A DNA stretch of 39,509 nt, taken from IMG/VR virus record IMGVR_UViG_3300028925_010123, positions 1 through 39,509 of that record. The stretch is one strand, 5' to 3'. Each line of letters starts with the position of its first letter. Within the stretch, counting starts at the first letter, position 1. The stretch comes from a virus. The notes beneath the pieces are model-generated. The model was given only the letters and a program-made list of their open reading frames with translations, made no database searches and was not told the origin of the DNA. Position numbers and translations under genes: made by a program. Positions 16,813-24,432 of this stretch are shown here, one piece after another.

Positions 16813-17591
16813 TGAGTGAATATGTAAAATCAGATTCAGTTTACATTGAAGAGATTCCAAGTTCAGTAGCCAAGAAGATGATTATTGAAAAACACTACAC
16901 TCACGCATTTAGTATGTGTAGATATGCTTTGGGTATTTATTATGTAGGGGATAAAGACCATAAGTTCTATGATGAGAAAGAAAAGAAACTAATTGGTTGT
17001 ATGACTTATGGATATCCAGTTGGTCGTTCAGCAATTAAGTCTATGATTCCTACATTACAAAAGGAAGAAGTATTAGAATTAACAAGATTATATATAGATG
17101 ATGGAAACGGAAAGAACATTGAATCACTATCATTGGGTAAATCATTTAAATGGTTGAAACAAAATGCACCAAAAGTTCAAATGTTAATCAGTTATGCAGA
17201 CCCTGAACAAATGCACTTAGGAGTAATTTATCAGGCAACAAATTGGTTGTATCAAGATTGTCGTGATATACAATTAATGCCAAATTATTCAGTATCGTTA
17301 GGTGAACCACACAAATGGATACATAGTAGGACGGTATTCTCAAAGTGGGGTAGTCATAATGTAGAACATTTAAAAGAACATATAGGACAGACATTTTTTA
17401 GGAAACGAGAAGCACCTAAACACAGATACTTATATTTCTTGGGTTCATCAAGAGAAAACAAAAAGATGAGAACACAATTAAAACACGATTGTAAAGCATA
17501 CCCAAAGAACAAAAAAGAATTCATACCACCAATTGAAAAATATGAAGTGGAGAATATAAATAAAAACAAGTCTATGGAAAAATTTATTTGA
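16812..17591 (+). CDS. Mom-like DNA-modification acyltransferase-fold protein
   Basis: Resembles phage Mu Mom, a GNAT-fold protein that converts adenine in DNA to N6-(carbamoylmethyl)adenine and so blocks restriction. Family signs: IIEKHYTHAF near residues 24-33, LIGCMTYGYPVG (60-71), LELTRLYIDD (88-97) and the strong block SYADPEQ..HLG.IYQATNWLY (127-147), then an SVSLGEPHKWIHSRTV segment. The C-terminal third is basic and ends in a Lys-rich tail. Length (259 aa) is near Mom (about 240). It sits between polymerase and clamp genes, overlapping the polymerase stop by one base, so it is expressed with the replisome. The exact chemical group added cannot be read from sequence. Confidence 0.72.
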   Translation: MSEYVKSDSVYIEEIPSSVAKKMIIEKHYTHAFSMCRYALGIYYVGDKDHKFYDEKEKKLIGCMTYGYPVGRSAIKSMIPTLQKEEVLELTRLYIDDGNGKNIESLSLGKSFKWLKQNAPKVQMLISYADPEQMHLGVIYQATNWLYQDCRDIQLMPNYSVSLGEPHKWIHSRTVFSKWGSHNVEHLKEHIGQTFFRKREAPKHRYLYFLGSSRENKKMRTQLKHDCKAYPKNKKEFIPPIEKYEVENINKNKSMEKFI

Positions 17592-17608
17592 TTTTCGGAT
17601 TATTAAAT

Positions 17609-17618
17609 GATATTTATA
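17609..17618 (+). promoter_or_regulatory. Upstream motif GATATTTATA before the clamp gene
   Basis: A partial match to the GATAYTTATTAYT element found in other gene gaps, 36 bases before the clamp ATG. Only the first nine positions agree, so it is a weaker member of the set. Confidence 0.3.
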
Positions 17619-17644
17619 GATAAACCAAACAGGAGTTACAAATA

Positions 17645-18376
17645 ATGAACAAATCTCAATTAACTAATTTCATTAACAAATACACATTAGGTGGAGAAAT
17701 AAAATCTACCAAATGGACTTCTAATGGTGATAGCTTAACAACAAGATTTATCTCAGGAGATAAGTCAGTTGTTGGTAGAGTCGCTCTAAGTAAATTTAAA
17801 CACTTAGAACCTTGTGAACTTGGAGTTTACAATACAGGACAACTACTTTCATTGTTATCAGTATTAGGGGATGATGTTGATGTAAAATTATCACGAGCAG
17901 GTGATAAATTTATCTCTATGGAATTAGTAGATAGTATAAGAAAAACAAAATCTAAATATATGTTAAGTGATTTATCAGTTATACCAACACCACCAGAACT
18001 AAAGAATCTTCCAGATTCATTTGAGCTAGGTATTAAGGTAGACGCATATTTCATCAATACATTTATTAGTGGTAAAGGTGCTTTATCAGAAGCAGAAACC
18101 TTTACGATATTAACTGAAAACGATAAAACAAGTATCGTAATTGGATATGCGTCAATCGCATCTAATCGTGTTACGATTCCAGTTGAAACTACAAAGTATA
18201 AAATGATGGAACCAATATCATTTAATGCTAATATGTTCGCATCAATCTTAAATGCAAATAAAGATTGTGAAAGTGCAACATTAGAAGTTAGTTCACAAGG
18301 GTTATCAAGAATTAAATTTGAAATCGATAATTACGATTCAGAATACTTCTTGGTATCAACACAAGCAGTTAACTAA
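17645..18376 (+). CDS. 45: Sliding clamp, T4 gp45-like
   Basis: Ring-forming processivity factor that tethers the polymerase; in T4 it also activates late transcription. Evidence is the length (243 aa; T4 gp45 has 228), position next to the gp44-like loader, and a gp45-like order of short strands: SQLTNFINKYTLGG at the start, SDLSVIPTPPELKNLP in the inter-domain region, FNANMFASILNAN and a final strand SEYFLVSTQA. No catalytic motif is expected. AGGAG at 17631-17635 lies 9 bases before the ATG. The stop shares one base with the next ATG (TAATG). Confidence 0.82.
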   Translation: MNKSQLTNFINKYTLGGEIKSTKWTSNGDSLTTRFISGDKSVVGRVALSKFKHLEPCELGVYNTGQLLSLLSVLGDDVDVKLSRAGDKFISMELVDSIRKTKSKYMLSDLSVIPTPPELKNLPDSFELGIKVDAYFINTFISGKGALSEAETFTILTENDKTSIVIGYASIASNRVTIPVETTKYKMMEPISFNANMFASILNANKDCESATLEVSSQGLSRIKFEIDNYDSEYFLVSTQAVN

Positions 18377-19299
18377 TGCAAAGCTTGGAACATAGCTTAT
18401 GGGTTGAAAAGTATAGACCGACATCATTGGATAGTTACATTGGTAACGACCATTTGAAAAGTAAGGTGTCGGTATATCTTGAATCAGGAGATATCCCACA
18501 TTTGTTATTATTTGGTAGAGCAGGAACAGGTAAAACTACTCTTGCTAAACTATTAATAAACAATATAGAGTGTGATTATCTTTATATCAACGCATCAGAC
18601 GAGAATAGTGTAGATGTAGTTCGTGAGAAAGTCAAGAACTTCGCATCAACATTAGGTTTCAAAGATATGAAAGTGATTATCTTGGACGAGTGTGATTACA
18701 TTACACCAAACGCTCAAGCAGCACTTCGTAATCTTATGGAAACTTTCTCAAAACATTGTCGTTTTATATTGACTTGTAATTATGTGGAAAGAATAATTGA
18801 CCCGATACAAAGTCGTTGTCAATCATTTCAGATAGTTCCACCCGATAGAAAACAAGTCGCACAACATCTGGCAAATATATTGAATAACGAAAATGTTCAG
18901 TATGACATTAAAGACATAGCAACCATAGTAAATGGTGGTTATCCAGATATCAGAAGAGTAATCAATGGCGCTCAAAGACAAGTCGTAAATTCTAAATTAA
19001 CAATTGATGAAAATACTATTGCTCAAAATGATTATAAATTGGAAGTGTTGGATATATTGAAAACACAAGACAAAAAGAATTCATTTCAGAACATTAGACA
19101 AGTGTTAGCAGATTCAAAAGTAACGGACTTTTCTGATTTATTCAGATTGATGTTTGATACCGTAGATGATTGGGGAGCAGGACATATCGCAGAGTGTATA
19201 TTGATTTTAAGTAAATATCAACAATCAGACGCAGTCGTAGTGGATAAAGAAATTAACATTATGGCAATGTTTGTTGAATTAATAGGGAGTATTAAATGA
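18376..19299 (+). CDS. 44: Clamp loader ATPase subunit, T4 gp44 / RFC-small-like
   Basis: AAA+ ATPase that opens the clamp and loads it on primed DNA. It starts with the RFC box LWVEKYRPTSLDSYIG (8-23), followed by Walker A GRAGTGKT (47-54), Walker B VIILDECD (100-107), sensor 1 ILTCNY (131-136) and the SRC arginine-finger motif at 146-148. The C-terminal collar helices follow. Length 307 aa agrees with gp44 (319). The partner gp62 normally lies next door in T4; here the likely gp62 is 2.2 kb downstream, past an insertion of unrelated genes. Overlaps the next gene by 4 bases. Confidence 0.92.
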   Translation: MQSLEHSLWVEKYRPTSLDSYIGNDHLKSKVSVYLESGDIPHLLLFGRAGTGKTTLAKLLINNIECDYLYINASDENSVDVVREKVKNFASTLGFKDMKVIILDECDYITPNAQAALRNLMETFSKHCRFILTCNYVERIIDPIQSRCQSFQIVPPDRKQVAQHLANILNNENVQYDIKDIATIVNGGYPDIRRVINGAQRQVVNSKLTIDENTIAQNDYKLEVLDILKTQDKKNSFQNIRQVLADSKVTDFSDLFRLMFDTVDDWGAGHIAECILILSKYQQSDAVVVDKEINIMAMFVELIGSIK

Positions 19300-19550
19300 G
19301 TAGTCATCCAAACGCAGCACCACCAAAAGCACAACCACAGATTGACTTAACAAAAACAGATACAATTTTGTGTGAAGATTGTGGAAACGCAGCATTCACA
19401 CCGGCTTTCTTCTTAAAAAAGTTATCCGCATTAGTATCACCAACAGGTAAAGAATCAATCGTTCCGATTCAAGTTTTTACTTGTGGTAGTTGTGGTAAAG
19501 TTCCACAAAATATGCTAGAATCAGCCGGATTAGCAAAACCAGGAGTATAA
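19296..19550 (+). CDS. Small zinc-ribbon protein, 84 aa
   Basis: Two CxxC pairs (Cys26/Cys29 in CEDCG and Cys63/Cys66 in CGSCG) should bind one zinc ion. The N-terminal 20 residues are Pro/Ala/Gln-rich and probably flexible; the insert between the knuckles contains FTPAFFLKKLSALVSP. No enzyme motif. It is joined to the gp44-like gene by an ATGA overlap, so a replication or late-transcription accessory role is plausible but unproven. I cannot give it a family name. Confidence 0.72.
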   Translation: MSSHPNAAPPKAQPQIDLTKTDTILCEDCGNAAFTPAFFLKKLSALVSPTGKESIVPIQVFTCGSCGKVPQNMLESAGLAKPGV

Positions 19551-19552
19551 TT

Positions 19553-20386
19553 ATGGGTATCATTGATGTTATAAAAGGTTGGAAGCCACCAAGCAGTAAA
19601 CAAAGTGGCATAACAGACGCAGATACATTATATTCTGAAAAGACAATTCAACACGTTGAAAAATATTACAACGAAGAAATAAGATATCTCAATGTGAAAG
19701 CAGATGGTTCAGATATCGGTAATAACGCTGACCATAGATATACAACATTTGGACCTGGTAAAAAAGCAATACCAATAACTTTAGACCAACACCTTTATCA
19801 AAATGATATAAATAGATATCACGACCCAATACATAATGACAAGAACGCTCCATTACAAATCCATTGTTTCGGAGATAGTTGGACATATGGTTGGGATATA
19901 AAGCAAGAAGAAACTTTCGTTCATCTATTAGGTGATGAAAATACTTCGGTATGGAATTATGGTGGTGGTAAAACAGGTTTAGATTGGGCAGTTAAAAAGA
20001 TAACCGAAACCTATGTTAATTTTAACCATAGAGAAAATCAGAACTTCGTATATGTTATAACGATTCCACATAGTTTTAGAAGAATGCACTTTGAAGACAA
20101 TGGAACAGCTCGTAGAACTTGGGACAAACCAACCGCCGCAGAAGTAAATGAATATAATCACTTATTATATTTTTATCATCATTATGAAATCTTAAATCGT
20201 TTAATTGGTAGAGAAAAAATCATATGGGGAACTTGGGATGATGAAATTCCAAAAAATATGATTGATGTATTCTTTGATTTACACGATTATGCAGGAAGAC
20301 ATCCTGGTCCAGAATCTCATAAGTTATATGCAGAACAAATAAAGGATATAATGCGAGAGAGTGGTTGGTATAATGAGCAAAAGTAA
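19553..20386 (+). CDS. SGNH/GDSL-type hydrolase-like protein
   Basis: Contains the GDSL-family block I HCFGDSWTYGW (about 104-114; candidate nucleophile Ser109), a glycine block NYGGGKTGLDWA, and near the end DYAGRHPGPESHKLYAEQI, which fits block V with a candidate Asp/His pair (Asp245, His250). Members deacetylate or de-esterify sugars and lipids. There is no signal peptide, so it acts inside the cell or on the virion. GGAG at 19541-19544 precedes the ATG by 8 bases. It is the first of a three-gene block inserted between clamp-loader genes. Substrate unknown; given the sugar genes downstream, glycan O-deacetylation is a reasonable guess. Confidence 0.65.
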   Translation: MGIIDVIKGWKPPSSKQSGITDADTLYSEKTIQHVEKYYNEEIRYLNVKADGSDIGNNADHRYTTFGPGKKAIPITLDQHLYQNDINRYHDPIHNDKNAPLQIHCFGDSWTYGWDIKQEETFVHLLGDENTSVWNYGGGKTGLDWAVKKITETYVNFNHRENQNFVYVITIPHSFRRMHFEDNGTARRTWDKPTAAEVNEYNHLLYFYHHYEILNRLIGREKIIWGTWDDEIPKNMIDVFFDLHDYAGRHPGPESHKLYAEQIKDIMRESGWYNEQK

Positions 20387-20888
20387 AAGAAAAAAAATAA
20401 CTTCATATGGTTGTAGTTTCACTTTTGGTGAGGGATTGGATGATTCAAAAAAAAGTTATCCTTATGAATTGGGTAGATTGTTAGATGATGAGTTTGATAT
20501 TGAAAATAATAGTTCAGTAGATGAAAGCAACGATAGAATTTTCAGAACATTTTTTGAACATCTGATAACTAATGAACAAAAAACTATCTATACAATACAA
20601 TGGACATTTCCAGACAGAACAGAATTTAAAAATGATGATATTGATACTGAAAAGTTATTACGATATATTTGGAGTATAGATTCACTTTGTAAACAATTCG
20701 GACACGAACTAATTCAATTTATGCCAATAGAAAATAAATTTGATGTATTGCCAGACTCATTTTTAAATACAAAAGAAATTACCACATTAGTAGAAAATAA
20801 TACCCAACTTACAGAAGAACAACACAAAAAATTAGGAAAATATTTATTAATAGCATTAATAAATGTATTGGAAAATAAACTTAAATAG
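20373..20888 (+). CDS. Shorter SGNH-like protein, 171 aa, atypical active site
   Basis: Begins with ITSYGCSFTFGEGL, which aligns with the FGDSWTYGW block of the preceding protein but has Gly-Cys-Ser in place of Gly-Asp-Ser. GCSxT is seen in some phage and bacterial SGNH-like proteins. No clear C-terminal Asp-x-x-His block is present, so it may be catalytically weak, truncated or non-enzymatic. I start at ATG 20373 (MSKSKRKK), overlapping the upstream gene by 14 bases; GTG 20361 is an alternative. The C-terminal third is helical and Lys/Glu-rich. Confidence 0.55.
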   Translation: MSKSKRKKITSYGCSFTFGEGLDDSKKSYPYELGRLLDDEFDIENNSSVDESNDRIFRTFFEHLITNEQKTIYTIQWTFPDRTEFKNDDIDTEKLLRYIWSIDSLCKQFGHELIQFMPIENKFDVLPDSFLNTKEITTLVENNTQLTEEQHKKLGKYLLIALINVLENKLK

Positions 20889-20917
20889 TTACTAATTTAC
20901 TAAAATCACAGACATTT

Positions 20918-20930
20918 AATATTTATTATT
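20918..20930 (+). promoter_or_regulatory. Upstream motif AATATTTATTATT before the Hint gene
   Basis: Matches the GATAYTTATTAYT element except for the first base, 23 bases before the ATG of the Hint-domain gene and in one of the few true gaps of this region (20889-20940). Confidence 0.35.
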
Positions 20931-20940
20931 AGAAAAAATT

Positions 20941-21435
20941 ATGTCAACACAAACAAAAATAGAAAACACACCCGATATACACTTTACATCACCGAAGTCT
21001 TGTTTCGTTGGCAATACTATGATTACACTATCAGACGGAACATATATAAAAATAGAAGATATTAAGATTGGTGATAAGGTTAAATCTTATGATATGGAAA
21101 CAGAAAAATTAAAAAATTCAATAGTAGAGGAAATATGTACACCAATATATGAGAATATAATTGAATATGCATTTCGTGATAATACAAAAATACAATGCAC
21201 AGACGACCATCCAATCTATCCCTTCTGGACTAAAAATAAGGGTTGGACTTCTAAATTAGAATTGGGTGATATGGTATTTATGCCAGTAGAAAATAAATTT
21301 ACAGAATTAATTGGTTATACACCAATAAAAACTGATGGGGTACAAACTTACAATTTGGGTAAGTTAAACAATAATTACAATTATTTTATAAATAGGATTT
21401 TAGTCCACAATTATCATCTCTTATCGCAGAAATAA
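20941..21435 (+). CDS. Stand-alone Hint (intein-like) domain protein
   Basis: A 164-aa protein that is almost entirely a mini-intein-like fold. Splicing block A begins at Cys21 (CFVGNTMITLSDGT), followed by IEDIKIGDKVKSYD. Block B TDDH is at 87-90, and block F/G is NYFINRILVHN ending at His156-Asn157. Only 20 residues precede it and 7 follow it (YHLLSQK). The residue after Asn157 is Tyr, not the Cys/Ser/Thr needed for ordinary splicing, which resembles type-A bacterial intein-like (BIL) domains that cleave or splice in other ways. No homing endonuclease is present. It has its own upstream motif but only a weak ribosome site. What the short flanks do is unknown. Confidence 0.75.
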   Translation: MSTQTKIENTPDIHFTSPKSCFVGNTMITLSDGTYIKIEDIKIGDKVKSYDMETEKLKNSIVEEICTPIYENIIEYAFRDNTKIQCTDDHPIYPFWTKNKGWTSKLELGDMVFMPVENKFTELIGYTPIKTDGVQTYNLGKLNNNYNYFINRILVHNYHLLSQK

Positions 21436-21458
21436 TTTACATTTTAAGGATTTAATAA

Positions 21459-21471
21459 GATACTTATTATT
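21459..21471 (+). promoter_or_regulatory. Shared upstream motif GATACTTATTATT before the probable gp62 gene
   Basis: Exact copy of the 13-mer at 1548-1560, here 30 bases before the ATG at 21489. Both copies are followed by a short AAGGTTA segment, so the similarity extends past the 13-mer. Confidence 0.45.
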
Positions 21472-21488
21472 ATCTAAGGTTATTCACT

Positions 21489-21920
21489 ATGAAAACAAAA
21501 ACACTATTTGACCATATAAAGCAGATTACTAATGTTCAGAACCAACATTATTGGGAAAACTTAGACGAAGGTTCTAAGAAAACTTTCAGTAATTATATGG
21601 TGCATAGGTTTTTATCAATGAAAGCCGAGTGGATAGAAGTTGTAAATGAAATACAACAATATTGGGAATTGAAACCTAAAACAGTTTATCAATTCTATAC
21701 AAATTTATTACCAAGAGGAAATACATATTTACGATATACAAAATCTAAAAAGAAATCCAAAATAGAAAAGTGGGCTATGGATATATTATGTGAACATTTA
21801 CAAGAAAGTTCACGTAATGTTGAAAAAACACTTGACATTATGGGTAAAGATGTTGTATATTCTATTATATCCAAGTATGGTATAGACGACAAGCAAATGA
21901 AAAAAATATGGAGTAAATAA
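21489..21920 (+). CDS. 62: Probable clamp loader small subunit, gp62-like
   Basis: The 143-aa protein has the look of marine T4-like gp62: TLFDHIKQITNVQNQHYWENL at the start, SNYMVHRFLSMKAEWIEVVNEIQQY in the first third, and YQFYTNLLPRGNTYLRY (about 67-83) before a helical C-terminal part ending KYGIDDKQMKKIW. gp62 has no ATPase motif; it bridges gp44 and the clamp. Evidence is pattern memory plus replisome context, so a structural comparison is needed. It is separated from the gp44-like gene by four other genes. AAGG at 21476-21479 precedes the ATG by 9 bases. Confidence 0.6.
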   Translation: MKTKTLFDHIKQITNVQNQHYWENLDEGSKKTFSNYMVHRFLSMKAEWIEVVNEIQQYWELKPKTVYQFYTNLLPRGNTYLRYTKSKKKSKIEKWAMDILCEHLQESSRNVEKTLDIMGKDVVYSIISKYGIDDKQMKKIWSK

Positions 21921-22318
21921 TGGCGATTAAAGACGCACCTACAAGAGTTATTGATGATGTCGGTCAAGAATATGACCCGACAGGTGTCGTTGGATATATG
22001 GAAAACAAATATCCCGAAATGACACAAGAATTTAGAACTATACAACAAGAACAATACGAATTGTTCTTACACAAACAACACGACTACGGCCCACAAAATG
22101 TGGCAGTTGGTTCATTGTTGAAAACCAAAGAAGATATTAAGTTATCGTTGTTGGGTTTATGGTTTAGAATACAAGACAAGACAGAAAGAATTAAAACTCT
22201 ACTGATGAGAGATGATAAAAACTCAGTTCAAGATGAATCAGTAGTGGATAGTTATAATGACATATCAGTATATGGAGTTATGGCACAAATAGTATCGAGG
22301 GGCAAATGGGCAAAATAG
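21920..22318 (+). CDS. Nmad1 / DUF1599-like protein (nucleotide-modification associated)
   Basis: Carries the pattern of this family: HKQHDYGPQNVAVG (about 51-64), then a charged helix LGLWFRIQDKTERIKTLL and QDESVVDSYNDISVYGVMAQ (about 104-123), the conserved Asp/Glu face. The fold is small and all-helical. Members occur in phages beside DNA-modification genes, and their biochemical role is not settled. Here it fits with the Mom-like protein and three methyltransferases. The ATG overlaps the preceding stop by one base; the stop overlaps the next gene by 13. Confidence 0.62.
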   Translation: MAIKDAPTRVIDDVGQEYDPTGVVGYMENKYPEMTQEFRTIQQEQYELFLHKQHDYGPQNVAVGSLLKTKEDIKLSLLGLWFRIQDKTERIKTLLMRDDKNSVQDESVVDSYNDISVYGVMAQIVSRGKWAK

Positions 22319-23133
22319 GAATTATAGGACAAGGATATGTAGGTAGTGCCATTAAAGTTGGTTTTGAACCACATTATACAGTATCAACATATGATAAATA
22401 TGACTTGAGTAAATCAACACATAGTAAATTATCTGATGTAGTAAAGAACTCAGATGTTATATTTGTATGTGTTCCGACACCAATGAAGAAAGACGGAACT
22501 TGTCATACCGATATCGTAGAGGATGTCGTTAGTGAAATTAATGAATGTGGTAAGGGGCAAGTCGTAGTGATTAAATCTACTATTCCACCTGGCACAACTG
22601 ATAGATTACATAGAAAATACAAAAACATTGATGTTATATTTAATCCAGAGTTCTTAACTGAAGCAAACTTTATTGATGACTTCAAGAATCAAAACAGAAT
22701 TATATTGGGTGGTATTCGTAGAGGAACTACAAAACTAAGACAAATATATTCTAAAGTATTTCCACACGCAACAATCGTTAAGACAGGTGCTAAACACGCA
22801 GAAATGGTAAAGTATTTTACTAATTGTTTCTTAGCAACCAAAGTATCATTTGCAAACGAAATGAAATACATTTGTGATAGTATTGATTTAGATTACGATA
22901 AAGTAGTGGAGTATGCGACATATGATGAAAGATTAGGTAAATCACATTGGGGTGTTCCAGGTCCAGATGGAGATTTGGGTTTTGGTGGACATTGTTTACC
23001 AAAGGATTTATCAGCAATGATTAATGAATTTGAAACATTAGGATTATTAGAAGCAGTTGAACAAGTCAATGACCAAGTTCGTGAGAATAGAGATTGGGAA
23101 ACGATGAAGGGTAGAGCAGTAATAGATGGGTAA
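22306..23133 (+). CDS. UDP-glucose/GDP-mannose dehydrogenase family, shortened
   Basis: NAD-dependent oxidation of a nucleotide sugar to its uronic acid is the family reaction. The Rossmann motif GIIGQGYVGSAI is at 4-15, VFVCVPTP at about 51-58, KSTIPPGTTD at 89-98, and the catalytic-cysteine block GFGGHCLPKD at 225-234 (Cys230). The protein stops at 275 aa, whereas UDP-glucose dehydrogenases have about 390-450; the C-terminal sugar-nucleotide-binding domain is missing, so activity, dimer form or substrate may differ. GAGGGG at 22297-22302 supports ATG 22306. It lies apart from the main sugar cluster, between modification and nuclease genes. Confidence 0.78.
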   Translation: MGKIGIIGQGYVGSAIKVGFEPHYTVSTYDKYDLSKSTHSKLSDVVKNSDVIFVCVPTPMKKDGTCHTDIVEDVVSEINECGKGQVVVIKSTIPPGTTDRLHRKYKNIDVIFNPEFLTEANFIDDFKNQNRIILGGIRRGTTKLRQIYSKVFPHATIVKTGAKHAEMVKYFTNCFLATKVSFANEMKYICDSIDLDYDKVVEYATYDERLGKSHWGVPGPDGDLGFGGHCLPKDLSAMINEFETLGLLEAVEQVNDQVRENRDWETMKGRAVIDG

Positions 23134-23992
23134 AATAAGTTATAGTCAGTTCTCACAATGGGATAAGTGTCCACAAATGTGGAAACTCAATTATGTAGAT
23201 AGAGTAGGAACATTTACAGGTAATATCTATACAGTATTTGGTTCGGCACTACACGAAACACTTCAAGCATATCTTGTATGTTATTATGAGAGAACAATCA
23301 AAGAAGCAGATGCTTTACCATTAGAGGATATTCTAATGTATCGTATGAAAGAAAACTTCAAGCAATCTAAAGCACAACACGGAAATGACTTTGAAATCAC
23401 TAAAGAAGATATGGCAGAGTTCTATCAGGATGGATTAGATATTATTAATGAGTTTTTAAAGAAAAAAACAAGACACTTCTCAAAGAAGAATACAGAATTA
23501 GTTGGTATTGAAATGAAACTAAATTATGATATGCCAAACAATATGAAATTCAATGGATATATGGACGTTGTATTGCACGACAAGAGAACAGGTCGTATGA
23601 GAATTATTGATATCAAAACTTCTACAATGGGTTGGAATAAGTATATGAAAGCCGATAAGAACAAAACTAATCAGTTATTATTATATAAACATTTTTTATC
23701 AAAAGAGTTAGATATTTCGGTAGATAAAATAGATGTTGAATATTTAATATTGAAGAGAAGATTATATGAAAATATGATGTATCCACAGAAAAGAATACAA
23801 TCGTTCTCGCCAGCAAGTGGAACGCCAAGTATCAATAGAGTTATGAGTAGATTAAATGAATTTATGAGTGATTGCTTTGATGAGAGTGGAAAAACCATTG
23901 ATAAAGAATATGTAAAAATAGCTTCAGCAAAGAATTGTAAGTATTGTGAATTTAAAACCAAAGCAGACTTATGTGATAGGAACAAAAAATGA
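23126..23992 (+). CDS. PD-(D/E)XK nuclease, RecB/Cas4-like, with Fe-S cysteines
   Basis: Predicted DNA exonuclease. Active-site elements: GSALHE (39-44, His43), Glu129 in GIEMKL, Asp147 in GYMDVV, and the core IIDIKTS with Asp162 and Lys164. Four cysteines fit a 4Fe-4S site as in Cas4/AddB: Cys15 in the N-terminal DKCPQMW and Cys271, Cys274 and Cys283 at the C-terminus. Length 288 aa. Likely roles are processing recombination ends or degrading host DNA. There is no CRISPR array nearby, so a Cas4 adaptation role is unlikely. It overlaps neighbours by 8 and 4 bases. Confidence 0.82.
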   Translation: MGKISYSQFSQWDKCPQMWKLNYVDRVGTFTGNIYTVFGSALHETLQAYLVCYYERTIKEADALPLEDILMYRMKENFKQSKAQHGNDFEITKEDMAEFYQDGLDIINEFLKKKTRHFSKKNTELVGIEMKLNYDMPNNMKFNGYMDVVLHDKRTGRMRIIDIKTSTMGWNKYMKADKNKTNQLLLYKHFLSKELDISVDKIDVEYLILKRRLYENMMYPQKRIQSFSPASGTPSINRVMSRLNEFMSDCFDESGKTIDKEYVKIASAKNCKYCEFKTKADLCDRNKK

Positions 23993-24432
23993 TAGTGCCA
24001 GTATTGAGATTAAAATTATCGGACTTCTTAGGAACTGATTATGAATCGGACATCTTAAAAAAACTGCGTGATATAAATAATGAAGGACATTTTCCACCAT
24101 TTGAAATATATTTGTGGTATGATAGAGAGAATGACAAAAATATTGATTTAAGTCGTTTGAAAGATTTTATCGTAGAGTGGGAAAGTAAAGGAGACTTTAA
24201 AAGCAAAACTATTATTGTTCCTGAATTCTTTGACAGACCACGAGATTTTATTTGGTATGACATTATACCAAACGAGGTTGCTAATAACAATTTCATACAA
24301 TATTCAAGATTTAGATGGAACTATTCAGACCCAAAGACTGGTATTTTACAAGGATTAGATGAATTCATTAAAACATTTGAGTTCACAATTGCAGACAAAC
24401 TACCAAAAAAGCAAAAAAGGAATGATTATTAA
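23989..24432 (+). CDS. Hypothetical protein, 147 aa
   Basis: No family recognised. The sequence is soluble, with aromatic-rich stretches (FEIYLWYDREND, PRDFIWYDIIP, YSRFRWNYSD) that suggest a compact alpha/beta fold. No catalytic motif is visible. It starts as ATGA, overlapping the nuclease stop, and runs 11 bases into the following gene. Co-expression with the Fe-S nuclease makes a partner role possible. Confidence 0.65.
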   Translation: MIVPVLRLKLSDFLGTDYESDILKKLRDINNEGHFPPFEIYLWYDRENDKNIDLSRLKDFIVEWESKGDFKSKTIIVPEFFDRPRDFIWYDIIPNEVANNNFIQYSRFRWNYSDPKTGILQGLDEFIKTFEFTIADKLPKKQKRNDY

